A stretch of 55,409 nt of DNA from Pseudomonas sp. UBA2684 (GCA_002354655.1 DELY01000021.1:1-55409), one strand, 5' to 3'. Counted from the first letter of the stretch, positions 1-8,488 are shown. Numbers and translations are program-made. The notes: a model not told the origin generated them from the sequence alone.

Positions 1-253
1 AGGCTGAAATGGGTCTGGTTGGCAGGGGCGAACATTCGTTGTTCCTCTTCTTTCGTTCCATGAATAGGCCAGCCATTTTACGAAAGCGTCGACCTGACGG
101 CTGGGCGCATTCGACGTTTATGCGCTAACGCTTAGCAAAAACCGCAGGTAAAACCGTTGTCGCGGGGTGAGCCCCCGATGAACAAGGCTTCGCCATGTCG
201 CACCCGACGTGCCCGCTTGCCGGCGCGGGCTTGCCACGAGTGTCTGGCCGAAA

Positions 254-285
254 CGCAGCGGCCAGGACAATGCCTGGCCGCTGCG
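254..285 (-). terminator. Intrinsic terminator-like hairpin after hcp
   Basis: A perfect 13-bp inverted repeat (254-266 and 273-285) with a 6-nt loop lies 23 bases past the hcp stop. Read on the minus strand it is followed by only three T residues, so the terminator call rests mainly on stem strength and position. Confidence 0.65.
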
Positions 286-308
286 GGGTACAAGAGCTCA
301 GCCGATGC

Positions 309-827
309 TTAGGCGGAGATCGGGGTACGCCAGTCGTCGGAGCCGGAAGTACCGGAGACTTCGTGGGTCCAGACGATTTTGCGGTAGGTGAAGTAGACGT
401 CTTCCAGGTGAGTGAAGTGCGACATGTTCGGGTCTTGGCAGTTCGGCATACGCGACTGCACGTCGACGATCACTGCGTCTTCCAGCTCGATGGTGAAGTA
501 GTGCTCTTGAGTGCCGGTGGAGGACGTGCGGTACCACTCCAGACGGCACTTGTTCAGACGCTCGCCGGAGGTCAGGGAGTTGAAGATCAATGGCGAGGAT
601 TTGTCGAACACCTTGGTGATCATCAGCGGCTTGTGCACGCGCTGGCCAGTCGGCTGACCGGATTGCGGGTCACGTGGGATGATCACCTGATGGTTGAAGG
701 CTTGAACCAGAATCTGGTCTTCGTGACCTTCCTGGAAGATGTTACCGACCGAGTCTTCGGTGAAGGTGCCGGCGGTGATCAGGCCTTGTTTGGTGCCTTC
801 GAGGGACAGATACGCGGGTGTTGGCAT
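309..827 (-). CDS. hcp: Hcp, type VI secretion tube protein (HSI-II/HcpA type)
   Basis: Hcp hexamers stack into the inner tube of the T6SS and are expelled together with the VgrG spike. The 172-aa product starts MPTPAYLSLEGTKQG and ends near SGTSGSDDWRTPISA, which I recognise as the Hcp type paired with the P. aeruginosa HSI-II system (HcpA/B/C), not the HSI-I Hcp1 type. The start at 827 is chosen over one 24 bases upstream because AAGGAAAG lies about 6 nt before it and because family members begin MPTPAYL. The gene stands alone, more than 41 kb from the T6SS core at the other end of the window. A candidate sigma-54 promoter lies upstream and a strong hairpin downstream, so it is probably monocistronic. 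Confidence 0.95.
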   Translation of the reverse strand: MPTPAYLSLEGTKQGLITAGTFTEDSVGNIFQEGHEDQILVQAFNHQVIIPRDPQSGQPTGQRVHKPLMITKVFDKSSPLIFNSLTSGERLNKCRLEWYRTSSTGTQEHYFTIELEDAVIVDVQSRMPNCQDPNMSHFTHLEDVYFTYRKIVWTHEVSGTSGSDDWRTPISA

Positions 828-880
828 GAGTGCTTTCCTTGCCTGGTTCATGGATCGAGTGATCCGGGGACCAGGTGTAT

Positions 881-896
881 AGCGAGGCGCATGCCA
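881..896 (-). promoter_or_regulatory. Candidate sigma-54 (-24/-12) promoter for hcp
   Basis: Read on the minus strand the site is TGGCATGCGCCTCGCT. It keeps the GG-N10-GC spacing and differs from the TGGCAYR-N4-TTGCW consensus at one position of the -12 box. It lies 53 bases upstream of the hcp start codon. HSI-II type systems are known to be influenced by RpoN, which makes the position plausible. It was identified by eye only. Confidence 0.5.
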
Positions 897-1128
897 ACTC
901 GGTAAAACATGTTTAAAAACAGTGCTTTATTTGGATCTAGTGGCGTCGCTGAGCAGCCGCTGCCAAGTCAGTCACAGAAAGCTGCGCAGTAAGTGGCGCA
1001 GCGCTGCGCAGCTTGTTGCGCAGTTGGTCTGTGATCCTTTAACGCGCTGGTCTCGATGGATCTATCCACTGGGTTATCCACAGTCTGTAGCGCAAGAAGC
1101 TGCGCATTGGCGTTGGGCTCGAGAGCGC
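897..1128. repeat. Intergenic hcp-zwf region with GCTGCGCA repeats and a hairpin
   Basis: Between the hcp promoter and the zwf stop codon no gene is visible. The segment holds several copies of GCTGCGCA. Two form an 11-bp inverted repeat, AAGCTGCGCAG at 979-989 and CTGCGCAGCTT at 1004-1014, with a third copy near 1099. The hairpin lies about 115 bases past the zwf stop and could terminate that transcript, although the T-run after it is weak. Confidence 0.45.
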
Positions 1129-2616
1129 TTACTCCATCCAATGGCGGCCGTGGCGTTCCAGCAGATTTTGCAGTTGCTCCGGGCCGTCGCTGCCGGCCGG
1201 GTAGGGGCGCGGGCTCTGGTAATGCTGGTGCCAGCCCTGGAGGATCGGATCGACCCAGCTCCACGCGGCTTCGACCTCGTCGCGGCGCATGAACAGCGTC
1301 GAGTCGCCGTCGATCACGTCCAGCAACAGGCGTTCGTAGGCGTCCCAACGGCGCTGCTGGCTGAACGCGGCGGCCAGGTTGAGGTCCAGTTCCACCGGCT
1401 CCAGGCGCATGCCTTTGCCAGGGTTCTTGGCCATCAGTTGCAGGCTGATGCGTTCTTCCGGTTGCAGGCGGATCAGCAAGCGATTGGCTTCGCCCTCGCC
1501 GAACAGACGGTGCGGCACCGGTTTGAACTGGATAAGAATCTCCGAGGTTTTCTTCGCCAGGCGTTTGCCGGTGCGCAGGTAGAACGGCACGCCGGCCCAG
1601 CGCCAGTTGTCGATTTCCACCTGGATGGCGACGAAGGTCTCGGTATCGCTGTCGTTATCGACGTTTTTCTCGAAGTAGTAGGCCGGTACTTCCTGCCCGC
1701 CGATCTTCCCGGCGGTGTATTGGCCGCGCACGGTTTTGTCCTGCACGTCGAGCCCGGAGATCGGTTTGAGGGCTTCGAGGATCTTCACTTTCTCGTTGCG
1801 CACCGCCTCGGCGTCGAAGCGCACCGGGGCTTCCATGGCCACCAGGCAGAGCAGTTGCAGCAGGTGGTTCTGGATCATGTCGCGCATCGCCCCGGCGTGG
1901 TCGTAGTAGGCGCCACGGTTTTCCACGCCGAGGGTTTCGCACACGCTGATCTGTACGTGGTCGATGTGCCCGGCGCGCCACACCGGCTCGAACAGGGCGT
2001 TGGCAAAGCGCAGTGCCATGAGGTTCTGCACGGTTTCCTTGCCCAGGTAGTGATCGATGCGAAACACCCGCGATTCGTCGAACACCGCGCCGATGGCGGC
2101 GTTGATCGCCTTGGCCGACTCCAGCGAGTGGCCGATGGGTTTTTCCAGGACGATGCGCGCCTGCGGGCCGGCCAGGCCGGCGATGTTCAGGTGCGAGGCG
2201 ATGTCTTCGAAGAGGTCCGGTGCGGTGGCCAGGTAGTACACCCGCACGCGTTCGCCGGCGCTGCCCAGGCGCTTGGCCAGGCGGCCGAAGTCGGCGCTCT
2301 GCGAGGCGTCCATGGCGAAATAATCGAGACGCGCGGCGAAGCTGTGCCAGGTGGCGTTGTCGAAGTCGGCGCGGGCCACCTGGGCGCGGCAGCGGCGTTC
2401 GGCGAGGGCTTGATAGGCTTCGCGGCTGTGGCTGCTGCGCGCCAGGGCGAGGATGCGCATGTCGGCGTGCAGGCGACCGTCGCGATGCAGGTGGTAGAGC
2501 GCGGGCAGCAGTTTATGCAGGGCGAGGTCGCCCGTACCGCCAAAGACCAGCATGTCGCAGGGAATGCTCAACGAATCAACTCCGGCTCGGTTTACCTGTG
2601 CGGGGGTGGCGGCCAT
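1129..2616 (-). CDS. zwf: Glucose-6-phosphate 1-dehydrogenase (second Zwf paralog)
   Basis: Oxidises glucose-6-phosphate to 6-phosphogluconolactone with NAD(P)+, feeding the Entner-Doudoroff and pentose-phosphate routes. The nucleotide-binding motif FGGTGDLALHK is at residues 25-35, and the substrate-binding signature RIDHYLGKETVQN lies near residue 200. The sequence matches the paralog next to the pycAB genes (PA5439/PP_5351 type) better than the canonical Zwf of the pgl-eda operon. Consistent with this, neither pgl nor eda follows; hcp does. The ATG at 2616 overlaps a palindromic operator and has no visible ribosome site. A TTG at 2571 has GGAG 8 nt upstream and would give 480 aa. Relatives carry a short leader before the VDSLSIPCD stretch, so the start is unresolved. 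Confidence 0.93.
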   Translation of the reverse strand: MAATPAQVNRAGVDSLSIPCDMLVFGGTGDLALHKLLPALYHLHRDGRLHADMRILALARSSHSREAYQALAERRCRAQVARADFDNATWHSFAARLDYFAMDASQSADFGRLAKRLGSAGERVRVYYLATAPDLFEDIASHLNIAGLAGPQARIVLEKPIGHSLESAKAINAAIGAVFDESRVFRIDHYLGKETVQNLMALRFANALFEPVWRAGHIDHVQISVCETLGVENRGAYYDHAGAMRDMIQNHLLQLLCLVAMEAPVRFDAEAVRNEKVKILEALKPISGLDVQDKTVRGQYTAGKIGGQEVPAYYFEKNVDNDSDTETFVAIQVEIDNWRWAGVPFYLRTGKRLAKKTSEILIQFKPVPHRLFGEGEANRLLIRLQPEERISLQLMAKNPGKGMRLEPVELDLNLAAAFSQQRRWDAYERLLLDVIDGDSTLFMRRDEVEAAWSWVDPILQGWHQHYQSPRPYPAGSDGPEQLQNLLERHGRHWME

Positions 2617-2630
2617 GTAGTATAACTACA
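2616..2630. promoter_or_regulatory. HexR/RpiR-type palindromic operator
   Basis: TGTAGTATAACTACA is a near-perfect palindrome with 6-nt arms (TGTAGT, ACTACA) around ATA. It resembles published HexR operators of the TGTAAT..ATTACA and TTGT-N7-ACAA kind. It lies between the divergent zwf gene and the RpiR-family gene and touches the annotated zwf ATG, so a bound regulator would block zwf transcription. The binding protein is most simply the adjacent regulator. Confidence 0.6.
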
Positions 2631-2663
2631 AGGTCACTACAACCCGGCGTGTCCCGATCATAA

Positions 2664-2679
2664 CCGAGTCGCAACTCGG
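2664..2679. promoter_or_regulatory. Short inverted repeat upstream of the RpiR gene
   Basis: CCGAGT-CGCA-ACTCGG forms a 6-bp stem with a 4-nt loop directly before an ATG at 2680. It could be a second regulatory site or an mRNA hairpin. Its position argues against 2680 being an efficient start codon. Confidence 0.3.
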
Positions 2680-2727
2680 ATGAGGGTGTGCCGATGGATT
2701 CGTTACTTTTCAGCCGAGCCTATTCCT

Positions 2728-3594
2728 GTGAATTTGTTGCAGCACATCGCCCAGTCGCGTCATCTCTTACGCAAGTCGGAACTCAAGGTGGCCGACCACG
2801 TGTTGCTCGACCCGGCGGCGGTGATGCACAGCTCCATGGCCGAGCTGGCGCACAGCGTCGGCATCAGCGAGCCGACCATCGTGCGCTTCTGTCGCGCCAT
2901 CGGTTGCAGCGGTTTCCAGGACCTCAAGCTGAAGCTGGCGCAGAGCCTGGCGGCGGGCGCGAGCTTCGGTCAGTTCGCGATTCACGAGGATGACTCGGTC
3001 GCCGACTTCAGCCTGAAGATCTTCGACACCACGCTGCATACGCTGATCGAGGTGCGTGAGCATCTTGATCCGCAGGCGTTGCAGCGGGCCATCTCCGCCT
3101 GCTCCCATGCCCAGCGCGTGGAGTTCTACGGTTTCGGTGCCTCCGGCGCGGTGGCGGCGGATGCCCAGCACAAGTTCTTCCGCTTGTTGCTGACGGCCGC
3201 GGCCTATTCCGACCCGCACATGCAGGCGATGTCGGCGGTGACCCTGAAGCCGACCGATGTGGCGATCTGCATCTCCCAATCCGGGCGCTCCAAGGACCTG
3301 CTGATCACCGCCAACCTGGTGCGTGAAACCGGCGCCACGCTGATCACCCTGTGCCCGAGCCAAACGCCGTTGGCCGATCTGGCTACGGTCAACCTGGCCA
3401 TCGACGTGCAGGAAGACACTGAAATCTATACCCCGCTGACCTCGCGTATCGCCCACCTGGTGGTGATCGACGTGCTGGCCATGGGCGTGGCCATGGCCCG
3501 TGGGCCGAGCCTGGTCAATCACCTGAAAAGCGTTAAACGCAGCTTGCGCAGCCTGCGTTTGTCGCCGAAGGCGCATAAGAGCGTCGAAGACTGA
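2728..3594 (+). CDS. RpiR/HexR-family transcriptional regulator
   Basis: Sugar-phosphate-sensing regulator with an N-terminal HTH_6 domain (about residues 1-75, with ISEPTIVRFCRAIGCSGFQ in the helix-turn-helix) and a C-terminal SIS domain. The SIS region begins near VEFYGFGASGAVAADAQHK and includes the phosphosugar-loop stretch ISQSGRSKD. The product is 288 aa from the GTG at 2728, which gives the VNLLQHIAQSR N-terminus expected for the family. An in-frame ATG at 2680 would add 16 unusual residues. It is divergent from the zwf paralog across a palindrome, matching the PA5438/PA5439 arrangement, and it probably represses zwf until a sugar phosphate binds. It is distinct from true HexR, which sits beside the zwf-pgl-eda operon. 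Confidence 0.88.
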   Translation: MNLLQHIAQSRHLLRKSELKVADHVLLDPAAVMHSSMAELAHSVGISEPTIVRFCRAIGCSGFQDLKLKLAQSLAAGASFGQFAIHEDDSVADFSLKIFDTTLHTLIEVREHLDPQALQRAISACSHAQRVEFYGFGASGAVAADAQHKFFRLLLTAAAYSDPHMQAMSAVTLKPTDVAICISQSGRSKDLLITANLVRETGATLITLCPSQTPLADLATVNLAIDVQEDTEIYTPLTSRIAHLVVIDVLAMGVAMARGPSLVNHLKSVKRSLRSLRLSPKAHKSVED

Positions 3595-3610
3595 TAACTG
3601 CATAGTCGTC

Positions 3611-3638
3611 GGTGGACGCGCCGCCAGGCGTGTCCACC
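3611..3638. terminator. Hairpin after the RpiR gene
   Basis: GGTGGACGCG and CGTGTCCACC pair with one mismatch around an 8-nt loop, 17 bases past the stop codon. The T-run is weak. The GGTGGAC/GTCCACC arms resemble the inner arms of the palindromic elements near 23.6 and 24.9 kb, so it may be a degenerate member of that family used as a terminator. Confidence 0.35.
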
Positions 3639-3772
3639 TTGCCCAGTTGTCGTCCGGAGAAGTACAAGCCGCCGCTCGTCGCGGTCATCGCAACTTCATC
3701 ACCTTGCCCGCAAAGCGTCATATCCCTGGCCGATCCTGTGACTCCCGTTATTCAGCTTGGGAGTTGCCCCCG

Positions 3773-3994
3773 ATGTCTGCTTACTTGGATAAAGCCCAGA
3801 GCCACGCCAACACCGATGCCAAGGCCCGCCGCAAGCTGCTCGACCAGCGGCGCATGGAGTACCGGCGCGCCATTGAAAGCTACGCCGAGCAGCGCCAGTT
3901 GCAGCAGCAACTGGCCGATTACCCGGAACTGGTCGCCGCTAACTACTTGGCGACCCAGGCGTTACCGCGGCGAAGCGCTCAGCCAGCACGCTGA
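3773..3994 (+). CDS. Small conserved hypothetical protein (73 aa)
   Basis: A 73-aa charged, mostly helical protein (MSAYLDKAQSHANTDAKARR at the start) rich in Gln, Arg, Ala and Glu, with no signal peptide or membrane segment; the middle (RRMEYRRAIESYAEQRQLQQQ) looks like a coiled coil. The start at 3773 has GGGAG 9 nt upstream. A small hypothetical protein is also annotated between the RpiR and LysR genes in P. putida (PP_5349 position, from memory), which supports reality. Its 3' end overlaps the convergent LysR gene by 56 bases. Function unknown. Confidence 0.65.
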   Translation: MSAYLDKAQSHANTDAKARRKLLDQRRMEYRRAIESYAEQRQLQQQLADYPELVAANYLATQALPRRSAQPAR

Positions 3995-4898
3995 TCTGGC
4001 TGCGCTGGTTGCGCACGAAGGCGAAAAACGCCTGCGCCACCGGCGACAGGTGTTTGCCGCGCGGGTGCACCACGCACCAACTGCGTAGCAGCGGCAACTC
4101 GGTCACCGGTAGTTCGCGCAGGGCGCCGCACTCCAGTTCACGGCGCACCGCGTGGCGCGGTAGCAGGGCCAGGCCGAGGCCGGCGATCACCCCTTCGCAT
4201 TGTCCCTCCATGGAGCCGACCTCCAGCGTTTGGGCGAAGTGCGCGCGTTTCTGATGGCAATACTCCTCGCAGGCCTTGCGCGTGCCCGAGCCCGGCTCGC
4301 GCACCAGCAATGGCCAGGCGGTGAGGTCTTGCAGGGTCAGTTGGTCGTGGCGGCACAGCGGATGCTCGGGCGGCGCCACGGCGACGATCGGGTTGTTGAG
4401 GAAGGGCAGAAACTCCAGGGCCATGTCTGGCGGCACCAGCGACATGATCAGCAGGTCATCGCGGTTGGCGCTCAGGCGCTTGATCGCCTGGGCGTGGTTG
4501 ACCACCACCAGTTGCAGGCTAACTTCCGGGTATTCGTGGCGAAATGCCGCGAACAGGTGTGGTACGAAGTATTTGGCGCTGGATTCGACGGCCAGGCTCA
4601 GTTGCCCTTGCAGCGAGCCTTGCAGGTCGGTCAGCTGCATGTCGAGGCTCTCCAGGCGGCCAAAGATATCCGCGCTGGCGCGTTGCAGGGCCTCGGCCGC
4701 GTCGGTCAGGTAGAGCTTCTTGCCGACATAGTCGAACAGCGGTTGGCCGAGCAGTTCTTCCAGCTGGCGAATTTGCAGGCTGACCGCCGGTTGGGTCAGT
4801 GACATGTCTTCGGCAGCGCGGCTGTAGGAGCGCTGCTCGCACACTGCGCGAAACACCTGGAGTTGGCGCAATGTCATGCGCATCAAAGACTTACGCAT
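3939..4898 (-). CDS. pycR: LysR-family regulator of pyruvate carboxylase (PycR-like)
   Basis: A LysR-type regulator of 319 aa: winged helix at residues 6-65 (MTLRQLQVFRAVCEQRSYSR, then TQPAVSLQIRQLEELLG), followed by a two-lobed effector-binding domain. The start at 4898 is chosen for GAGG 8 nt upstream; an in-frame start at 4967 would add 23 residues with no family support. It is transcribed divergently from pycA-pycB across 222 bases holding a LysR-type dyad, as in P. aeruginosa PA5437 (pycR). It probably controls pyruvate carboxylase and is likely self-regulated. The effector ligand cannot be read from the sequence. Confidence 0.88.
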   Translation of the reverse strand: MRKSLMRMTLRQLQVFRAVCEQRSYSRAAEDMSLTQPAVSLQIRQLEELLGQPLFDYVGKKLYLTDAAEALQRASADIFGRLESLDMQLTDLQGSLQGQLSLAVESSAKYFVPHLFAAFRHEYPEVSLQLVVVNHAQAIKRLSANRDDLLIMSLVPPDMALEFLPFLNNPIVAVAPPEHPLCRHDQLTLQDLTAWPLLVREPGSGTRKACEEYCHQKRAHFAQTLEVGSMEGQCEGVIAGLGLALLPRHAVRRELECGALRELPVTELPLLRSWCVVHPRGKHLSPVAQAFFAFVRNQRSQISVLAERFAAVTPGSPSS

Positions 4899-4989
4899 GG
4901 TTAACCTCGTGTGAGCGTGGGCTTGAGTGGTGGGGGCGGGCAGCGTTTCGCGGCGCGTTGTCAGCATGTATTAGCTTTAGCTTATAGCC

Positions 4990-5008
4990 AATCAAATAAT
5001 TATTGATT
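4990..5008. promoter_or_regulatory. LysR-type dyad between pycR and pycA
   Basis: AATCAA-ATAATTA-TTGATT is a perfect 6-bp dyad with a 7-nt spacer in an AT-rich patch of an otherwise GC-rich region. Spacing and position fit a LysR recognition site (T-N11-A type core). It lies 92 bases from the pycR start and 113 from the pycA start. Confidence 0.55.
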
Positions 5009-5120
5009 TTGGGTAATCCGCTGTGCGGCGTAGGGTGACTACGCGGCCACTACATGAGAAGTGGCCACTCGCCGACCGGCTCTACCGGTCGCCTGCTCAC
5101 GTGATCGAGGAAGCTGGCTC

Positions 5121-6536
5121 GTGATCAAGAAAATCCTGATTGCCAACCGCGGTGAGATTGCCGTGCGAATCGTGCGTGCATGCGCCGAGATGGGCATCCG
5201 CTCGGTGGCGGTCTACTCCGATGCCGATCGCCATGCGTTGCACGTCAAGCGTGCCGACGAGGCGCATGGCATTGGTGCCGACCCGCTGGCCGGTTACCTG
5301 AACCCGCGCAAGCTGGTCAATCTGGCGGTGGAAACCGGTTGCGATGCCTTGCACCCAGGCTATGGCTTCTTGTCGGAAAACGCCGAACTGGCGGAGATCT
5401 GCGCCGAACGTGGAGTCAAATTCATTGGGCCGAGCGCCGAAGTGATCCGCCGCATGGGCGACAAGACCGAAGCGCGGCGCAGCATGATCAAGGCCGGCGT
5501 GCCGGTCACCCCGGGCACCGAAGGCAACGTCGCGGACATCGCCGAGGCGCTGCTGGAAGGCGAGCGCATCGGCTACCCGGTGATGCTCAAGGCCACCTCC
5601 GGCGGCGGCGGTCGCGGCATTCGCCGCTGCAACAGCCGCGAGGAGCTGGAGCAGGCGTTTCCGCGGGTGATTTCCGAGGCGACCAAGGCCTTCGGCTCGG
5701 CCGAGGTGTTCCTGGAAAAATGCATCGTCAACCCCAAGCACATCGAGGCGCAGATCCTCGGCGACAGCTTCGGCAACGTGGTGCATCTGTTCGAGCGCGA
5801 CTGCTCGATCCAGCGGCGTAACCAGAAGCTTATCGAGATCGCCCCCAGCCCGCAGCTGACCCCCGAGCAGCGCGCCTACATCGGCGACCTGGCGGTGCGC
5901 GCCGCGCAGGCGGTGGGCTACGAGAACGCCGGTACCGTGGAGTTCCTGCTCGCCGAGGGCGAGGTGTACTTCATGGAGATGAACACCCGGGTGCAGGTGG
6001 AGCACACCATCACCGAAGAAATCACCGGCATCGATGTGGTCCGCGAGCAGATTCGCATCGCCAGCGGCCTGCCGCTGTCGATCAAGCAGGAAGACATCCA
6101 GTACCGCGGCTTCGCCCTGCAGTTCCGCATCAACGCCGAAGACCCGAAGAACAACTTCCTGCCCAGCTTCGGCAAGATCACCCGTTATTACGCCCCCGGC
6201 GGCCCCGGCGTGCGCACCGACACGGCGATCTACACCGGCTACACCATCCCGCCGTACTACGACTCGATGTGCCTGAAGCTGATCGTCTGGGCGCTGACCT
6301 GGGAAGAGGCGATGGACCGTGGCCTGCGCGCCCTCGACGACATGCGCGTGCAGGGGGTCAAGACCACCGCCGCCTATTACCAGGAAATCCTGCGCAACCC
6401 CGAGTTCCGCAGCGGCCAGTTCAACACCAGCTTCGTCGAAAGCCACCCTGAGCTGACCCAGTACTCGATCAAGCGCAACCCATCGCACCTGGCGCTGGCC
6501 ATCGCCACCGCCATCGCCGCCCACGCCGGCCTGTGA
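5121..6536 (+). CDS. pycA: Pyruvate carboxylase subunit A (biotin carboxylase)
   Basis: ATP-dependent carboxylation of biotin, the first half-reaction of pyruvate carboxylase (anaplerotic oxaloacetate supply). The product is 471 aa, the usual length of the two-subunit enzyme. It has the N-terminal IKKILIANRGEIAVRIVRA fold, the glycine-rich ATP-grasp loop KATSGGGGRGIRR, and the ATP/Mg and catalytic segment EVYFMEMNTRVQVEH. The GTG at 5121 is chosen because GAGGAAG precedes it; the open frame upstream to 5061 has no family match. There is no biotin-carrier domain here; that is in pycB, 11 bases downstream, so the two are co-transcribed and probably co-translated. Confidence 0.95.
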   Translation: MIKKILIANRGEIAVRIVRACAEMGIRSVAVYSDADRHALHVKRADEAHGIGADPLAGYLNPRKLVNLAVETGCDALHPGYGFLSENAELAEICAERGVKFIGPSAEVIRRMGDKTEARRSMIKAGVPVTPGTEGNVADIAEALLEGERIGYPVMLKATSGGGGRGIRRCNSREELEQAFPRVISEATKAFGSAEVFLEKCIVNPKHIEAQILGDSFGNVVHLFERDCSIQRRNQKLIEIAPSPQLTPEQRAYIGDLAVRAAQAVGYENAGTVEFLLAEGEVYFMEMNTRVQVEHTITEEITGIDVVREQIRIASGLPLSIKQEDIQYRGFALQFRINAEDPKNNFLPSFGKITRYYAPGGPGVRTDTAIYTGYTIPPYYDSMCLKLIVWALTWEEAMDRGLRALDDMRVQGVKTTAAYYQEILRNPEFRSGQFNTSFVESHPELTQYSIKRNPSHLALAIATAIAAHAGL

Positions 6537-6547
6537 GGACTCGAACC

Positions 6548-8356
6548 ATGTCTAAAAAGATCACCGTCACCGATACCATCCTGCGCGACGCCCACCAGTC
6601 GTTGCTGGCCACGCGCATGCGCCTGGACGACATGCTGCCGATCTGCGACAAGCTCGACAAAGTCGGCTACTGGTCGCTGGAAGTCTGGGGCGGCGCGACC
6701 TTCGACGCCTGCGTGCGCTTTCTCAAGGAAGACCCGTGGACGCGCCTGCGCGAACTGCGCAAGGCGCTGCCCAACACGCGTTTGCAGATGCTCCTGCGCG
6801 GACAGAACCTGCTCGGCTACCGCCACTACAGCGATGACGTGGTGCGCGCCTTCGTCGCCAAGGCGGCGGGTAACGGCATCGACGTGTTCCGTATCTTCGA
6901 TGCGATGAACGATGTGCGTAACCTGCGTGTGGCCATCGAGTCGGTAAAGGCCTCGGGCAAACATGCCCAGGGCACCATCGCCTACACCACCAGCCCGGTG
7001 CACACGGTCAAGGCGTTCGTCGACCAGGCCAAGGCCATGCAGGCCATGGGCATCGACTCCATCGCGCTCAAGGACATGGCCGGCCTGCTCACGCCATACG
7101 CCACCTTTGAGCTGGTCAAGGCGCTGAAAGCCGAGGTCGACCTGCCGATCTTCATCCACAGCCACGATACCGCCGGCATGGGCTCGATGTGTCAGCTCAA
7201 GGCCATTGAAGCCGGCGCCGACCACATCGACACCGCCATCTCCAGCTTCGCCTGGGGCACCAGCCATCCGGGCACCGAATCGATGGTCGCGGCGCTCAAG
7301 GGCAGCGAGTACGACACCGGTCTGGACCTGGCGCTGATCCAGGAAATCGGCATGTACTTCCACGCCGTGCGCAAGAAGTACCACCAGTTCGAAAGCGAGT
7401 TCACCGCCGTGGATACCCGCGTGCAGGTCAACCAGGTGCCGGGCGGGATGATGTCCAACCTGGCCAACCAGTTGAAGGAGCAGGGGGCGCTGAGTCGCAT
7501 CAACGAAGTGTTTGCGGAAATCCCCAGGGTGCGCGAAGACCTCGGCTTCCCGCCGCTGGTGACGCCGACCTCGCAGATCGTTGGTACCCAAGCGGTATTC
7601 AACGTGCTCGCTGGCGAGCGCTACAAGACCATCACCAACGAGGTGAAGCTCTACCTGCAAGGCCGTTACGGCCTGGCACCGGGCCAGATCAGCGAGCAAC
7701 TGCGCAAGCAGGCGATCGGCAGCGAAGAGGTGATCGACGTGCGCCCGGCCGATCTGATCAAGCCGGAAATGGCCAAGCTGCGTGAGGACATCGGCGCCCT
7801 GGCCACCTCCGAAGAAGACGTGCTGACCTACGCCATGTTCCCGGACATCGGCCGCAAGTTCCTCGAGGAGCGCAAGGCCGGCAGCCTGACCCCGGAAGTG
7901 CTGTTGCCGATCCCGGAAGCCGGCGGTGTGGCGCCGGCCGGCGGCGAGGGTGTGCCGACCGAATTCGTCGTCGATGTGCACGGCGAGAGCTACCGCGTCG
8001 ACATCACCGGCGTCGGCGTCAAGGGCGACGGCAAGCGGCATTTCTACCTGTCCATCGACGGCATGCCGGAAGAAGTGGTGTTCGAGGCGCTGAACGACTA
8101 CGTCGGCGGCGCCAGTGGCAGCAAGCGCAAGTCGGCCAGTGCGCCGGGCGATGTCAGCACCAGCATGCCGGGCAATATCGTCGATGTGCTGGTGAAGGAA
8201 GGCGACACGGTGACGGCCGGCCAGGCGGTGCTGATCACCGAAGCGATGAAGATGGAAACCGAGGTGCAGGCACCGATTGCCGGTACGGTGAAGACCGTGC
8301 ATGTGGCCAAAGGCGACCGGGTCAATCCGGGTGAAGTGCTGATCGAGATCGAATAA
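6548..8356 (+). CDS. pycB: Pyruvate carboxylase subunit B (carboxyltransferase + biotin carrier)
   Basis: Transfers the carboxyl group from biotin to pyruvate. The 602-aa product has an HMGL-like carboxyltransferase domain from residue 1 (ITVTDTILRDAHQSLLATRM), a conserved carboxylase (PYC_OADA) domain, and a C-terminal biotinyl domain with the EAMKMET biotinylation motif about 35 residues from the end. Similar proteins are often annotated as oxaloacetate decarboxylase alpha (oadA), but no membrane beta or gamma decarboxylase subunit is present and pycA is adjacent, so pyruvate carboxylase is the better call. It is followed by a strong intrinsic terminator. Confidence 0.95.
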   Translation: MSKKITVTDTILRDAHQSLLATRMRLDDMLPICDKLDKVGYWSLEVWGGATFDACVRFLKEDPWTRLRELRKALPNTRLQMLLRGQNLLGYRHYSDDVVRAFVAKAAGNGIDVFRIFDAMNDVRNLRVAIESVKASGKHAQGTIAYTTSPVHTVKAFVDQAKAMQAMGIDSIALKDMAGLLTPYATFELVKALKAEVDLPIFIHSHDTAGMGSMCQLKAIEAGADHIDTAISSFAWGTSHPGTESMVAALKGSEYDTGLDLALIQEIGMYFHAVRKKYHQFESEFTAVDTRVQVNQVPGGMMSNLANQLKEQGALSRINEVFAEIPRVREDLGFPPLVTPTSQIVGTQAVFNVLAGERYKTITNEVKLYLQGRYGLAPGQISEQLRKQAIGSEEVIDVRPADLIKPEMAKLREDIGALATSEEDVLTYAMFPDIGRKFLEERKAGSLTPEVLLPIPEAGGVAPAGGEGVPTEFVVDVHGESYRVDITGVGVKGDGKRHFYLSIDGMPEEVVFEALNDYVGGASGSKRKSASAPGDVSTSMPGNIVDVLVKEGDTVTAGQAVLITEAMKMETEVQAPIAGTVKTVHVAKGDRVNPGEVLIEIE

Positions 8357-8378
8357 GCGCGGGCGTGATGCCTGTACG

Positions 8379-8442
8379 CCGGGGCCGCTCAGGCCCCGGT
8401 TAACCAGCAAGTCCCTTGGGGAGCCGTGAGGCTCCTTTTTTT
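8379..8442 (+). terminator. Double terminator of the pycAB operon
   Basis: Two hairpins in tandem: an 8-bp GC stem at 8379-8386/8392-8399, then GGAGCC-GTGA-GGCTCC at 8420-8435 followed by seven T residues (8436-8442). The second is a textbook intrinsic terminator on the plus strand. Confidence 0.9.
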
Positions 8443-8488
8443 GGCTCTGAGAATCCCCGTTATGTGTTGCAAGAGAAGCCAGGCTTTT

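Noticed and set aside
922-2625. A 567-codon open frame on the plus strand opposite zwf
   Set aside because: It is a shadow of the real minus-strand gene in high-GC DNA; its translation has no family sequence and zwf motifs are clear on the other strand.
1129-3594. Canonical zwf-pgl-eda/hexR locus
   Set aside because: pgl and eda are absent, hcp follows instead, and the protein and its neighbours match the second zwf locus next to pycAB.
6548-8356. Oxaloacetate decarboxylase alpha subunit (oadA)
   Set aside because: No decarboxylase beta or gamma subunits; the adjacent biotin carboxylase gene makes two-subunit pyruvate carboxylase the right reading.
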